Shown: positions 51,880-63,888 of the stretch, piece by piece | Layout of the letters: each line of letters begins with the position of its first letter | How positions within the stretch are numbered: the first letter of the stretch is position 1 | NCBI RefSeq assembly: GCF_039522025.1 | Contig: NZ_BAAADB010000007.1 | Coordinates: forward strand, 105,651-169,650 | Source: Deinococcus depolymerans | GTDB lineage: Bacteria > Deinococcota > Deinococci > Deinococcales > Deinococcaceae | DNA length: 64,000 nucleotides | Reading direction: 5' to 3' | Program-made: the position numbers and the translations under genes | The notes under the pieces: generated by a model | What the model was told of the DNA's origin: nothing | The model's input: the letters and a program-made list of their open reading frames with translations, nothing else | Database searches by the model: none

Positions 51880-52332
51880 TTACCCGAACAGCGCCCGGTA
51901 CTCGCCGTACCCCTGCGCGTCCAGTTCCGACACCGGCACGAAGCGCATGGCGGCCGAGTTGATGCAGTAGCGCAGCCCCCCATGCTCCTGCGGGCCGTCC
52001 GGGAAGACGTGTCCCAGGTGCGAGTCCGCCACCGCCGAACGGACCTCGGTGCGGGCGTACCCGATCCTGTAATCGGTGTTCTCGGTCAGCGTGACACTGG
52101 GAATGGGCCGCGTGAAGCTGGGCCACCCGCACCCCGCGTCGTACTTGTCCAGGCTGGAGAACAGCGGCTCGCCGCTCACGACGTCCACGTAGATGCCCTC
52201 CTCCGTGTGATCCCAGTACTCCCCGGTGAAGGCCCGCTCGGTGCCCTCGTGCTGGGTCACGCTGTACTGCATGGGCGTCAGGCGCTCGCGCAGCTCGGCA
52301 TCGGACGGTTTCACGAACGGCTTGTCAGTCAT
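51880..52332 (-). CDS. msrB: Peptide methionine (R)-S-oxide reductase
   Basis: 150 residues. Repairs methionine R-sulfoxide in proteins, part of oxidative-damage defence. Catalytic Cys123 in [13 protein letters not shown]; Cys68 in GCGWPSF could be the resolving cysteine. The two CxxC zinc motifs of zinc-containing MsrB are absent (GEPLFSS and DSHLGHVF), so this is the zinc-free form. A TAGACT -10 box (52344-52339) ends 6 nt before the ATG. No msrA nearby. Confidence 0.95.
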   Translation of the reverse strand: MTDKPFVKPSDAELRERLTPMQYSVTQHEGTERAFTGEYWDHTEEGIYVDVVSGEPLFSSLDKYDAGCGWPSFTRPIPSVTLTENTDYRIGYARTEVRSAVADSHLGHVFPDGPQEHGGLRYCINSAAMRFVPVSELDAQGYGEYRALFG

Positions 52333-52438
52333 GGAAGCAGTCTAGGCGCAGCGGGACGCCGGGACGGTGACCGAACGTAGGAAGTGGTGAGCGGGTCCGG
52401 GCCACTGTTCCCCCCACCCACCACAGCCCGCACTGCCC

Positions 52439-54001
<1,563 letters not shown>

Positions 54002-54055
54002 GCCCGCATGGTATCCAAACGGGCGTTAGGCACCCGCGTGACCGGGCCGGGGACA

Positions 54056-54186
54056 GATGGCGGATGGCGGATGGCGGATGGCGGATGGCGGATGGCGGAT
54101 GGCGGATGGCGGATGGCGGATGGCGGATGGCGGATGGCGGATGGCGGATGGCGGATGGCGGATGGCGGATGGCGGATGGCGGATGG
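54056..54186. repeat. 7-bp tandem repeat (GATGGCG), about 18.7 units
   Basis: 131 bp of a perfect heptamer array, between the carboxylase start and the end of xpt. Not CRISPR (no spacers). All six frames run open through it, creating spurious ORFs that encode MADGGWR or HPPSAIR repeats. The copy number is likely to vary among strains. Confidence 0.95.
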
Positions 54187-54247
54187 TCAACAGCGTGTGC
54201 GCGACCCCGCCTCCACTGTCAAGCCCCACCCACTGCCCACTTCCCTC

Positions 54248-54829
54248 TTACCGCCCCGCTTCGACCTCGATGCCGTCCGCCTCGCTCATGCGGACGATGT
54301 TCGCCAGGGTGTGGATAGGCACGTTCAGGTCCGCGAGTTTCGCGCGGCCGTCCTCGAACTGCTTTTCCACCACGCAGCCGATACCCAGCAGCTCGGCGCC
54401 GCTGACCTCGATCATGCCTGCCAGCGCCCGCAACGTCCCGCCGGACGCCAGGAAATCGTCGATGACGACCACGCGGTCCCCGGCACCCAGGAACTCGCTG
54501 CTGATGAACAGGTCCACCACGCCGCCCTTGGTGCGGCTGACGGACTGCGCCGTGAAGGCGGGTTCTTTCATGGTGACGGGTTTCTTCTTGCGGGCGTACA
54601 CCATCGGCACGCCCAGCACCATGGCCGTGGCGATGGCGGGCGCGATCCCGCTGACCTCGATGGTCACGATCTTGCCGGGGTTCAGCGGCGCGAAGTGCGC
54701 GGCGAACACCTCGCCCATCTCGCGCGTCAGGTGCGGCAGGAGCTGGTGGTTCACCAGTCCGTCCACCTTCAGAATCCCACCGGGAAGAACTTCACCCTGC
54801 TGCCGAATCGCGTCCACGAGTGCCTGCAT
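54248..54829 (-). CDS. xpt: Xanthine phosphoribosyltransferase
   Basis: 193 residues. Type I phosphoribosyltransferase converting xanthine and PRPP to XMP. PRPP loop [17 protein letters not shown], start [30 protein letters not shown] and KKKPVTM region match Xpt of Bacillus. A TACACT -10 box (54842-54837) ends 7 nt before ATG 54829, so the upstream frame (MITE-derived) is not coding. No purine riboswitch fits in the very short leader. Confidence 0.94.
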   Translation of the reverse strand: MQALVDAIRQQGEVLPGGILKVDGLVNHQLLPHLTREMGEVFAAHFAPLNPGKIVTIEVSGIAPAIATAMVLGVPMVYARKKKPVTMKEPAFTAQSVSRTKGGVVDLFISSEFLGAGDRVVVIDDFLASGGTLRALAGMIEVSGAELLGIGCVVEKQFEDGRAKLADLNVPIHTLANIVRMSEADGIEVEAGR

Positions 54830-54879
54830 GCCCCGGAGTGTACCCGCTGGGGCAGTGGGCCCTGAGCATTGAGCTGTGA

Positions 54880-55121
54880 TACGGACTGCCGTTTGTTTCG
54901 CCGACAATCCGGAACTCCACCGGATTGCCAGCTCCACGTCCGGAGGGGCGTTTCTCTCCTTCTCTGCGGAGCAGCTCTGCGAGTCGCATCCGCTCGGACC
55001 CAGCGGGCTTTGCAGCCCATTCAATCGGAGCGGATGCGAGTAGGAGAGAAACGGGTTCCGGACGTGGAGTTGACGACCCGGTGCCGTTCCGGGTTGTCAA
55101 CGAAACAAACGGCAGTCCGTA
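54880..55121. repeat. MITE-like element, copy 16 (242 bp composite palindrome)
   Basis: Left half is a forward element from TACGGACTGCCG to the CCATTCAATCGGAG hairpin end; this runs straight into the body of a reverse element ending GGCAGTCCGTA. Both outer ends are therefore the GTTTGTTTCG type. Exact TGA duplication at 54877-54879 and 55122-55124. Confidence 0.9.
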
Positions 55122-55137
55122 TGAGCGCCGCGTTCCC

Positions 55138-56073
<936 letters not shown>

Positions 56074-56113
56074 GCGGGGCATTCTACGCGCGGGGCCGGG
56101 AGCTACGTCCGGT

Positions 56114-57133
56114 TCAGGTGGGCGCGTCCAGCGTCACGCGCGCCCCCGCGCGGGCCGAGGCGTACAGGGCGTCCAGCACACGTGCCTGCGCGACCGCGTC
56201 GGCGGGGGGGTACAGCGCCGCTTCCTGCCCGCGAGCGACCCGCTGGAAGTGCGCGACCATGCGCGCGTACCCGTTCGAGGGCGGGAACTCCTCGCGGGTT
56301 TCCTGGCCACCCACGTTCAGGTGCAGCGTCACGGGCTCGTGCGTGTGGCTGTGGTACACGCGGGGCACGTCCAGCGTGCCGCGCGCACCCACGACCGTCA
56401 GGCGACTGAAGCTGGGGTCCGTCCAGTCGAAGGCGCAGTCCAGGCTGCCCAGCGCGCCCCCGAAGTCCAGGGTGCCGCTGAGGGCCACGTCGATGTCGCC
56501 CGTGCCGGGTGACGCCCCGGCGGGCGTCCAGCGAGCGGCAGCAGTCACGGCCCTCGGTTCGCCGAGCAGCAGGCGCATCAGGTTCACGGGGTAGGTGCCC
56601 ACGTCGAACAGCGCCCCGCCGCCCTGCGCGGCGTTCCAGCGGAAGTCGTCGGGGTTGGTCATGTGGAACCCGAACGCACCGTGCACGGACCGCACGTCGC
56701 CCAGCGTGCCGCCGCGCACGAGGTCCACGATCCGCAGGACATGCGGCTGGAAGCGGTACGCGAAGGCCTCCAGCAGCGTGCCGCCCGTCTGCGCGGCTGC
56801 GTCCGCGAGCTGCTGCGCCTCGGCGGCGTTCAGGGTCAGGGGTTTCTCGGTCAGGACGTGCTTCCCGGCCCGCAGCGCCGCCAGCGTCCAGGGCAGGTGC
56901 GCGTCGTTCGGCAGGGGGTTGTACACGGCGTGCACGTCGGCCGTGATCAGGTCATCGTACGTGCCGGCGACCCGCACGCCCCATTCCCGCGCGAACGCCT
57001 GCGCCCGCGCCGAGTGCGGGTCGCGCACGCCCACGCACGCGACCTCGCCGCCCGCCTCGCGGATCGCGGGAATCAGGGCGCGGGCAATGCGGGCGGCGCC
57101 CAGCAGCCCCCAGCGGAACGCAGGTTCAGTCAT
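56114..57133 (-). CDS. Gfo/Idh/MocA-family oxidoreductase
   Basis: 339 residues. NAD(P)-dependent sugar-type dehydrogenase: Rossmann start [32 protein letters not shown], catalytic motif LTEKPLTLN with the Lys, and the C-terminal beta-sheet domain with HGAFGFHM and [21 protein letters not shown] glucose-fructose oxidoreductase or inositol/sugar dehydrogenase role is plausible. A TAGGCT -10 box (57145-57140) ends 6 nt before the ATG. Confidence 0.9.
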   Translation of the reverse strand: MTEPAFRWGLLGAARIARALIPAIREAGGEVACVGVRDPHSARAQAFAREWGVRVAGTYDDLITADVHAVYNPLPNDAHLPWTLAALRAGKHVLTEKPLTLNAAEAQQLADAAAQTGGTLLEAFAYRFQPHVLRIVDLVRGGTLGDVRSVHGAFGFHMTNPDDFRWNAAQGGGALFDVGTYPVNLMRLLLGEPRAVTAAARWTPAGASPGTGDIDVALSGTLDFGGALGSLDCAFDWTDPSFSRLTVVGARGTLDVPRVYHSHTHEPVTLHLNVGGQETREEFPPSNGYARMVAHFQRVARGQEAALYPPADAVAQARVLDALYASARAGARVTLDAPT

Positions 57134-57174
57134 ACCCGCAGCCTACCGCAGTCCCCCCGGCTCCCCTGGAGTCA

Positions 57175-57316
57175 TGGATTCCGTCTGTTTCGTTCATCAC
57201 CCGCCAACGCACCGGATTGCCAATTCCACGCCCGGAACCCGCCCTGCTCCTCCTGCTCTCCGAGTCGCATCCGCTCGGATTGAACGGCTTTGTCAGCCGT
57301 TCAATCGGAGTCCGAC
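57175..57316 (+). repeat. MITE-like element, copy 17 (142 bp, forward)
   Basis: Starts TGGATTCCG (AC of TACGG lost), ends CGGAGTCCGAC. TCA at 57172-57174 and 57317-57319; the right one is shared with copy 18. Confidence 0.88.
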
Positions 57317-57319
57317 TCA

Positions 57320-57474
57320 TGCGGATTCCGTTTGTTTCGCCAACAATCCGGAAGTTCACCGGATTGCCGGCTCCACGTCCGGAACCCGCTTCTCTCCTTC
57401 TCTGCGGGGCAGCTCTGCGAGTCGCATCCGCTCGGATTGAACGGGCTTTGCAGCCCATTCAATCGGAGTCCGTA
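57320..57474 (+). repeat. MITE-like element, copy 18 (155 bp, forward)
   Basis: Starts TGCGGATTCCG, ends CGGAGTCCGTA. TCA at 57317-57319 (shared with copy 17) and 57475-57477, which is the complement of the TGA stop of the aldo/keto reductase gene. Confidence 0.92.
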
Positions 57475-58368
57475 TCAGACTTCGCCGCCCCAGTCCGCGC
57501 CGTGCGCGCGCCACGCGGCCTCGATGTGCGTCAGGACGTCCAGCGGCAGCGGGCCTTCCTGCACGATCCGGACGTTGCGTTCCAGGTTCTCGATGCTGGC
57601 GGTGCCCACGATGGCGCTGTGCACGCCCGGCGCGTACGCACTGAAGCGCAGCGCGAACTGCGTCCAGTCCAGCCCGGCGGCCTCGCGCACGCCGTTCAGG
57701 TCGAGCTGGCCCAGCCGTTCCCAGTACGTCTCAGCGTAGTCGCCGGCCGGACGCTGCGTGAAGCGCCACGCGGCGTTCGCGATAGGCCGCTTGGCGATCA
57801 CGCCCAGCCCGGCGTCCTGCGCGGCAGGCAGCACCTGATGGCGGCTCCACTGGTCGGCGAGGTTCACGCTCGTCTCCAGGCTCCCGAAGCGCCCGGACTG
57901 CGCGGCCCAGGCCAGCGCCTCGTTCTCGCCGCTGTACGCCGCCACGCGGATCAGGCCGGCAGCGCGGGCGTCGTCCAGCGCGCCCAGCAGGTCCTCGCGG
58001 CGCAGCGTGTCGGGCGGGCAGGAGTGCAGGTGGAAGATGTCGATCCAGTCGCAGCGCAGCCGCGTCAGGGCCTGCTCGATGCCCAGGCGGATGGCCTGCG
58101 GGGTCCAGTCGTCGGCGCCGTCCGCGCCGTACCCGCCCTTGCTGCTGAGGATGAAGTCGTGCCGCCGGTACGACAGGTGCCGCCCGATGCGTTCCTCGCT
58201 GAGACCGTAGCCGCGCGCCGTGTCCACCAGGGTCACGCCCCGGTCCACCGCGCGGTTCAGCAGCGTCCCGACGTGCTCCTCGGTCAGCGCCGCGTCCCCG
58301 ACCTGCCCGGCCCCCAGGCCCAGCGCCGAGACGCGCAGGCCAGTCGTTCCAAAGTCCCGTTGCTCCAT
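57475..58368 (-). CDS. Aldo/keto reductase
   Basis: 297 residues. NADPH-dependent (alpha/beta)8 reductase with the family tetrad: Asp and Tyr in LVDTARGYGLSEERIG, Lys in SSKGGYG and His in DIFHLHS. The late segment HSAIVGTASIENLERNV carries the cofactor phosphate-binding region. It lies 25 bp after the ABC exporter stop, in the same direction, and may be cotranscribed. ATG 58368 begins the conserved RDFGTTGLRVSALGLG. The stop codon doubles as a MITE target site. Confidence 0.9.
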   Translation of the reverse strand: MEQRDFGTTGLRVSALGLGAGQVGDAALTEEHVGTLLNRAVDRGVTLVDTARGYGLSEERIGRHLSYRRHDFILSSKGGYGADGADDWTPQAIRLGIEQALTRLRCDWIDIFHLHSCPPDTLRREDLLGALDDARAAGLIRVAAYSGENEALAWAAQSGRFGSLETSVNLADQWSRHQVLPAAQDAGLGVIAKRPIANAAWRFTQRPAGDYAETYWERLGQLDLNGVREAAGLDWTQFALRFSAYAPGVHSAIVGTASIENLERNVRIVQEGPLPLDVLTHIEAAWRAHGADWGGEV

Positions 58369-58393
58369 ACCCGGCATTCTGCACCCGCGCGGG

Positions 58394-60232
58394 TCAGGGG
58401 GCCGCCAGCTGCGCCCGGGCGTCCTCCTGCGACCGGAACTGCAACTCGTACAGGTCACGGTACAGGCCGCCCTGCGCGATCAGCGCGGCGTGCGGGCCGT
58501 CCTCGACGACGCGGCCCCCGTCCATGACCACGATCCGGTCGGCATTCCGGATGGTGCTCAGGCGGTGCGCGATCACGAACGTCGTGCGGCCCTGCATCAG
58601 CCGCTCCAGCGCCGCCTGCACCAGCGCCTCGGACTCGTTGTCGAGCGCGCTCGTCGCCTCGTCCAGAATCAGGATGCGGGGGTCCTTCAGGACCGCCCGC
58701 GCGATCGCCACGCGCTGCCGCTGCCCGCCGGACAGTTTCACGCCCCGCTCGCCCACCACCGTGTCGTACCCCTGCGGGAAGGCCGTGATGAACTCGTGCG
58801 CGTTCGCGGCGCGGGCCGCCGCCTCGACCTCCTCGGGACGCGCGCCGGGACGGCCGTACAGGATGTTCTCGCGCACCGTGCCACTGAACAGCAAGGTTTC
58901 CTGCGGCACGAGGCCCACCTGCGCCCGCAGGTCCGCCAGGGCGTACTCGCGCACGTCCCGGCCATCCACGCGCAGCGTGCCGCCCGTCACATCCCAGAAA
59001 CGCGGAATCAGGTTCACCAGCGTCGTCTTCCCCGCCCCGCTCGGCCCGACGAGCGCCACGACCTGCCCGGCCGGGACGTCCAGCGTCACGTCCCGCAGCA
59101 CCGCGCCCCGCTCACCGTCCGCGCCGTACCCGAACGAGACTCCCTCGAACGCCACCCGGCCCTCCGCGCGGGCCAGCGGCGCCGGCTGCGCGGGCTGCGG
59201 CAGGTCACTGCGCTCGTCCAGCAGCTCGAAAATCCGGCCCGACGCGCCCAGCGCCTCCTGAAACTGATTGAAGATCCCGGTCAGGGCCGCCACCGTCCCC
59301 CCCACCTGAAGCGCGTAGAACAGGAACGTCACCAGATTCCCCGGCGTCAGGCTGCCCGCCATCACCTGCCGCCCCCCGTACCACAGCACCACCGCCAGCG
59401 CCCCGAACGTCAGGAAACTCATCACGCCCGCCATCAGCGCCTGCCACTGCGCGCGCCGCAGCGCCGCCCGGAAGCTCGCCAGCACGCCCTCCCCATACCG
59501 GCCCTGCTCCACGCCCTCCGCCGTGAAACTCTGCACGACCCGCACGCCGCTGATCGCCTCCTCGGCACTGGCGTTCGCGCCCGCCACGGCGTCCTGCACC
59601 TCACGGCTCACCCGGCGGATCTGACGCCCCACCACCACCGCCGTCCCGATCACCAGCGGAATCACCGCCAGCGTCAGCAGGCTCAGGCGCGCGCTCGTGC
59701 TGACCAGCAGCACCACCGCCCCCACCAGACTCACCGACTGCGCCGCCAGTTGCGCCAGCGCCGTACTCGTCACCGTCTGCACGGTCCCCACATCCGAGGT
59801 CAGGCGGCTCGTCAGGTCCCCCGTCTTATGCTCCCCGAAAAAACGCGGCGAGAGCGTCAGCAGGTGCGAGAACACCGCCCGCCGCAGGTCCGCCACCACG
59901 CCCGCCCCCACCCGCGAGAGCAGGTACGACTGCGCCGCCCCGAACACCGCCGACAGCGCGAAGATCCCCAGCAGCAACAGCACCGTCCGGTCCAGCTGCG
60001 ACGTGTCCGACGACCCCACCCGCAGGAACGACGCATCAATCAGACGCCCGAACAACGCCGGGAACACCAGATTCAACCCACTCGACACCAACGTCGCCAG
60101 CAACCCCACCACGAACAACGCCCGGTACGGCCGCGCAAACGCCAGCAACCGCACCAGCTGACGCGGATCCCGCCGCACACGCGGAGCATCCGGACTCAAA
60201 GGAAGTGCAGGGCGGCCAGGACGGGAGAACAT
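58394..60232 (-). CDS. ABC exporter, fused permease and ATP-binding protein
   Basis: 612 residues. Six membrane helices (about 25-320), then the ATPase: Walker A GPSGAGKTT, Q-loop LVPQETLLFSG, signature LSGGQRQRVAIARAVL, Walker B ILILDEATSALD and H-loop IAHRLSTI. Architecture of homodimeric multidrug or lipid-type exporters (MsbA/BmrA-like). A TACCCT -10 box (60244-60239) ends 6 nt before ATG 60232, so I dropped two upstream codons. Substrate unknown. Confidence 0.93.
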   Translation of the reverse strand: MFSRPGRPALPLSPDAPRVRRDPRQLVRLLAFARPYRALFVVGLLATLVSSGLNLVFPALFGRLIDASFLRVGSSDTSQLDRTVLLLLGIFALSAVFGAAQSYLLSRVGAGVVADLRRAVFSHLLTLSPRFFGEHKTGDLTSRLTSDVGTVQTVTSTALAQLAAQSVSLVGAVVLLVSTSARLSLLTLAVIPLVIGTAVVVGRQIRRVSREVQDAVAGANASAEEAISGVRVVQSFTAEGVEQGRYGEGVLASFRAALRRAQWQALMAGVMSFLTFGALAVVLWYGGRQVMAGSLTPGNLVTFLFYALQVGGTVAALTGIFNQFQEALGASGRIFELLDERSDLPQPAQPAPLARAEGRVAFEGVSFGYGADGERGAVLRDVTLDVPAGQVVALVGPSGAGKTTLVNLIPRFWDVTGGTLRVDGRDVREYALADLRAQVGLVPQETLLFSGTVRENILYGRPGARPEEVEAAARAANAHEFITAFPQGYDTVVGERGVKLSGGQRQRVAIARAVLKDPRILILDEATSALDNESEALVQAALERLMQGRTTFVIAHRLSTIRNADRIVVMDGGRVVEDGPHAALIAQGGLYRDLYELQFRSQEDARAQLAAP

Positions 60233-60244
60233 GACCACAGGGTA

Positions 60245-60601
60245 CGCGGGATGAGGAGTGCCCTGTGGGGAGAAGGGAGTGGGAAGGGCAACACAGCTGC
60301 TTCGCAGGACACAGCTGCTTCGCAGAACCCCTCAGTCAGCTGCGCTGACAGCTCCCCTCAAGGGGAGCCTTGAAAGGCGACCGTCATCGCCACCAGGCCC
60401 GTCGTGCGCGCAGCGCGCGGGGCGCACGCGGCGTTAGCGGAAGATGGCGTGTGAGGCGTGGCCGTCCCCGCCCCACACCCACCGACCAAGCACGCGAAAT
60501 ACCTGCCCAGTGCCAACGAAAGCCCCCCCGTCCCCTCTGGGGATGGGGGCTGGGGGGTGGGGCCATCAGTAGAACCTCCAGGCCAAACGCCCGGAACTCG
60601 A
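60245..60601. other. Intergenic region with short repeats, no gene seen
   Basis: About 360 bp without a credible ORF. It holds a 17-bp direct repeat (ACACAGCTGCTTCGCAG at 60291-60307 and 60309-60325), then hairpin-forming GTCAGCTGCGCTGAC and GCTCCCCTCAAGGGGAGC (about 60335-60369). These resemble short interspersed repeats seen in other genomes. The right end carries a terminator hairpin. Confidence 0.6.
60521..60551 (-). terminator. Hairpin after the alanine dehydrogenase gene
   Basis: An imperfect GC-rich stem (AGCCCCCATCCCC paired with GGGGACGGGGGGGCT on the minus strand) followed by TTCGTT, 51 nt after the ald stop codon. Confidence 0.55.
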
Positions 60602-61708
<1,107 letters not shown>

Positions 61709-61870
61709 GGGTGTGACCTCGCTGGCCGCGCAGGTGTCTCCTGCCGGCGGTGGTACTTCGTCTGTGACGCAAGATTAACAGTTCTTCACGGACCGGCGAT
61801 TGCCGGTAACGGCCCGATTCGGGGTAGCTTCGCAACGCTGTTGCCCGTTCATGTCAGAATACGATCAATC

Positions 61871-62341
61871 ATGTCTCAGAACCTTCTTGACGCACTGGAC
61901 CGGCAGATTCTCGGGATCCTGCAGCGCGACGCCCGCATCGCGAACACGGAACTCGCCGACGAGATCGGCCTGACGCCCGCCCCGACGCTACGCCGCGTGC
62001 GCCGCCTGGAGGAGGAGGGCGTGATTCAGCGGTACGTGGCGCTGCTGGACCCGAAGATGGTGGGTCGGGAACTGATGGTGATCGTGCGCGTCACGCTGGA
62101 CAAGCAGACCAAGGCGGGCTTCGAGGAGTTCGCGAAGAAGATGCAGGACCGCCCGGAGGTGCTGGAGTGCTTCCTGTGCCTGGGCGACATCGACTACCTG
62201 CTGAAGGTGTGCGTGCCGGACCTGGACGCCTACCAGCATTTCCTCGTGAACACGCTGGCCGCCATTCCCGGCGTGCGCAACACGGCCAGCACCATCGTGG
62301 TGAAGCAGGAAAAGCACACGACCAGCCTCCCGCTCGACTGA
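61871..62341 (+). CDS. Lrp/AsnC-family transcriptional regulator
   Basis: 156 residues. N-terminal helix-turn-helix (LDRQILGILQRDARIANTELADEIGLTPAPTLRRVRRLEEEGVIQRY) and C-terminal RAM ligand-binding domain (VRVTLDKQTKAGFEEF, VLECFLCLGDIDYLLKVCVPD). Position back-to-back with ald implies control of ald by alanine or another amino acid, the standard arrangement in several phyla. A TACGAT -10 box (61860-61865) ends 5 nt before the ATG, indicating a leaderless message; the very long upstream frame is antisense noise from ald. Confidence 0.93.
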   Translation: MSQNLLDALDRQILGILQRDARIANTELADEIGLTPAPTLRRVRRLEEEGVIQRYVALLDPKMVGRELMVIVRVTLDKQTKAGFEEFAKKMQDRPEVLECFLCLGDIDYLLKVCVPDLDAYQHFLVNTLAAIPGVRNTASTIVVKQEKHTTSLPLD

Positions 62342-62392
62342 CCACGCCCGGCGTTCAGGACGATCTCATGGGCGCTGTGGGAGACTGCGGGC

Positions 62393-63100
62393 ATGCATCA
62401 GCGTGTTCTGTCCTGCGTGGCCCTGCTGGGCGTTCTGCTCTCCGCCTGCGCCCCGGCCGCGTCGCAGTCGGCGGCGCCGGCCGCGCCCGCGCCGCAGAAG
62501 GCCCCGCCCGCCCCCGTGTCGTTCGAGGCGATGCCGTTCCTGTCGGAGGGTCCGGTGCGGTCGTTCCCGGCGCCGCCGCCCATGACCATCAATCCGGCCC
62601 GGACGTACCGCGCGGTCCTGAAGACAGCCCAGGGGGACGTGACGGTGGACCTGTACGCGAAGGCGTCGCCGGTCGCGGTGAACAACTTCGTGTTCCTGGC
62701 CCGCCATCACTTCTATGACGGCACGCGCTTTCACCGGGTGATCGAGGGCTTCATGGCGCAGGGCGGCGATCCCCTCAGCGCCGATCCGGCCCGGTCGGCG
62801 GAGTGGGGAACGGGCGGCCCCGGGTACCAGTTCATGGCGGAAGTCCAGAACGGGCTGCGGTTCGACCGGGCGGGCGTGCTGGGCATGGCGCGCGCGGCGA
62901 GCCTGAATTCGCAGGGCAGTCAGTTCTTCATCACGGTCGCCCCGGCGGACTTCCTGAGCGGCGGGTACACGGTGTTCGGGCAGGTGGTCGGCGGTCAGGA
63001 GGTCCTGAACCGCCTGCAACGGAACTACACCGGCAGCGGCCGGGTGGTCGGGGCGGGCGCGGACCTCCTGACCGGCGTGCAGGTGTTCGAGTCCCGCTGA
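62393..63100 (+). CDS. Cyclophilin-type peptidyl-prolyl isomerase, lipoprotein
   Basis: 235 residues. Lipobox LLSAC (lipidated Cys19), Pro/Ala-rich linker (20-65) and a cyclophilin domain: VNNFVFLARHHFYDGTRFHRVIEGFMAQGGDP with the catalytic Arg/Phe, GMARAASLNSQGSQFFITVAPADFLSGGYTVFGQVVGGQEVLN. It assists proline isomerisation in folding outside the cytoplasm. No -10 hexamer or SD is clear; ATG 62393 begins the signal peptide. Confidence 0.92.
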   Translation: MHQRVLSCVALLGVLLSACAPAASQSAAPAAPAPQKAPPAPVSFEAMPFLSEGPVRSFPAPPPMTINPARTYRAVLKTAQGDVTVDLYAKASPVAVNNFVFLARHHFYDGTRFHRVIEGFMAQGGDPLSADPARSAEWGTGGPGYQFMAEVQNGLRFDRAGVLGMARAASLNSQGSQFFITVAPADFLSGGYTVFGQVVGGQEVLNRLQRNYTGSGRVVGAGADLLTGVQVFESR

Positions 63101-63175
63101 CCGGCGGGGGGCGCGGCCTGATCCTGTAAGGAGCGTTCCATCCCGCGCGGGGCGGGGCGCTTTACACTGGCGGGC

Positions 63176-63838
63176 ATGCGTGTTCGTTCCTTTCTTCCGC
63201 TCGTGGTGGCCGGCGCGGCCCTCTGGTACGTCCGCAGCGTGTACCGGTTCCGGGACCCGGTGCGGCTGCCGCGGGTGGGGCCGGGCGAGGTCCTGAGTCC
63301 CGCCGACGGCACCGTGAGTTTCGTGCGCCGCGTGCAGGGCGCCCAGGCGGACGGCGTGAACGTGGCCGGGCTGCTGAATGTACCGGAGGCCGCGGACGGC
63401 TGGCTGATCGGGATTCTCGTGGGGCCGCTGGACGCGCATTACGTGTACCAGCCGGTGGCGGGGCAGGTCGCGCGGGTCACGCACCGGGCGGCCCCGGTGA
63501 ACGTGCCGCTGCTGGGTGCGGGCGCGGCGGCCGGGTTCCTGGCCGGGCGCGTGTCGGACCTGCTCGGGGCGCGCGGCACGCTGGAGAACGACCGGCTGAC
63601 CAGCGTGACGGTCACGCCGTTCGGGGACGTGACGGTCACGCTGGTCGCGCCGGGGGCGGGGCTGCGCGTCACGGCCTACCAGCAGGCAGGCGACGCGGGC
63701 CGCGCCGGGTTCAAGGCGGCGTTCCTGGAGGAAGGTGGGCTGGTGCTGCTGCACCTGCCGGCGGCGTTCACGCCGGTCGTGGGGGTCGGGGAGCGCGTGC
63801 TGGGCGCGCACACGGTCGCGGCCCGCGCCGACAACTGA
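63176..63838 (+). CDS. Phosphatidylserine decarboxylase-like protein, no clear processing site
   Basis: 220 residues. One N-terminal helix, then PSD-family blocks: YRFRDPVRLPRVGPGEVLSPADGTVSFV and WLIGILVGPLDAHYVYQPVAGQV (usual form SPLDVHVNRAPVAG). Active PSDs self-cleave at a Gly-Ser near the C terminus to make the pyruvoyl group; the corresponding stretch here is GERVLGAHTVAA, without that serine. The protein may therefore be an inactive homologue or use another site. A TACACT -10 box (63163-63168) ends 7 nt before the ATG. The TGA stop is the left flank of a partial MITE. Confidence 0.75.
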   Translation: MRVRSFLPLVVAGAALWYVRSVYRFRDPVRLPRVGPGEVLSPADGTVSFVRRVQGAQADGVNVAGLLNVPEAADGWLIGILVGPLDAHYVYQPVAGQVARVTHRAAPVNVPLLGAGAAAGFLAGRVSDLLGARGTLENDRLTSVTVTPFGDVTVTLVAPGAGLRVTAYQQAGDAGRAGFKAAFLEEGGLVLLHLPAAFTPVVGVGERVLGAHTVAARADN

Positions 63839-63888
63839 GACGGACTCCGATTGAATGGCTGACAAAGCCGTTCAATCCGAGCGAAGGG
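63839..63888 (-). repeat. MITE-like element, copy 19 (partial, about 50 bp)
   Basis: Starts GACGGACTCCG and keeps the GATTGAATGG/CCGTTCAATC hairpin and GAGCGAAGG, then homology is lost. Left flank TGA is the stop codon of the PSD-like gene. Beyond it, 63925-63955 holds CGTCCGGGG/CCCCGGACG nested in GGGAGC/GCTCCC. Confidence 0.75.

Noticed and set aside
54056..54186. Possible CRISPR array
   Set aside because: The unit is 7 bp with no spacers and no cas genes nearby; a simple tandem repeat.
54008..54872. ORFs encoding tandem MADGGWR or HPPSAIR repeats
   Set aside because: They come from the 7-bp DNA array, which is open in every frame, plus antisense of xpt.
54830..54879. Purine riboswitch before xpt
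   Set aside because: The -10 box lies 7 nt before the ATG, so there is no leader to hold an aptamer, and the three-stem pattern is not present.
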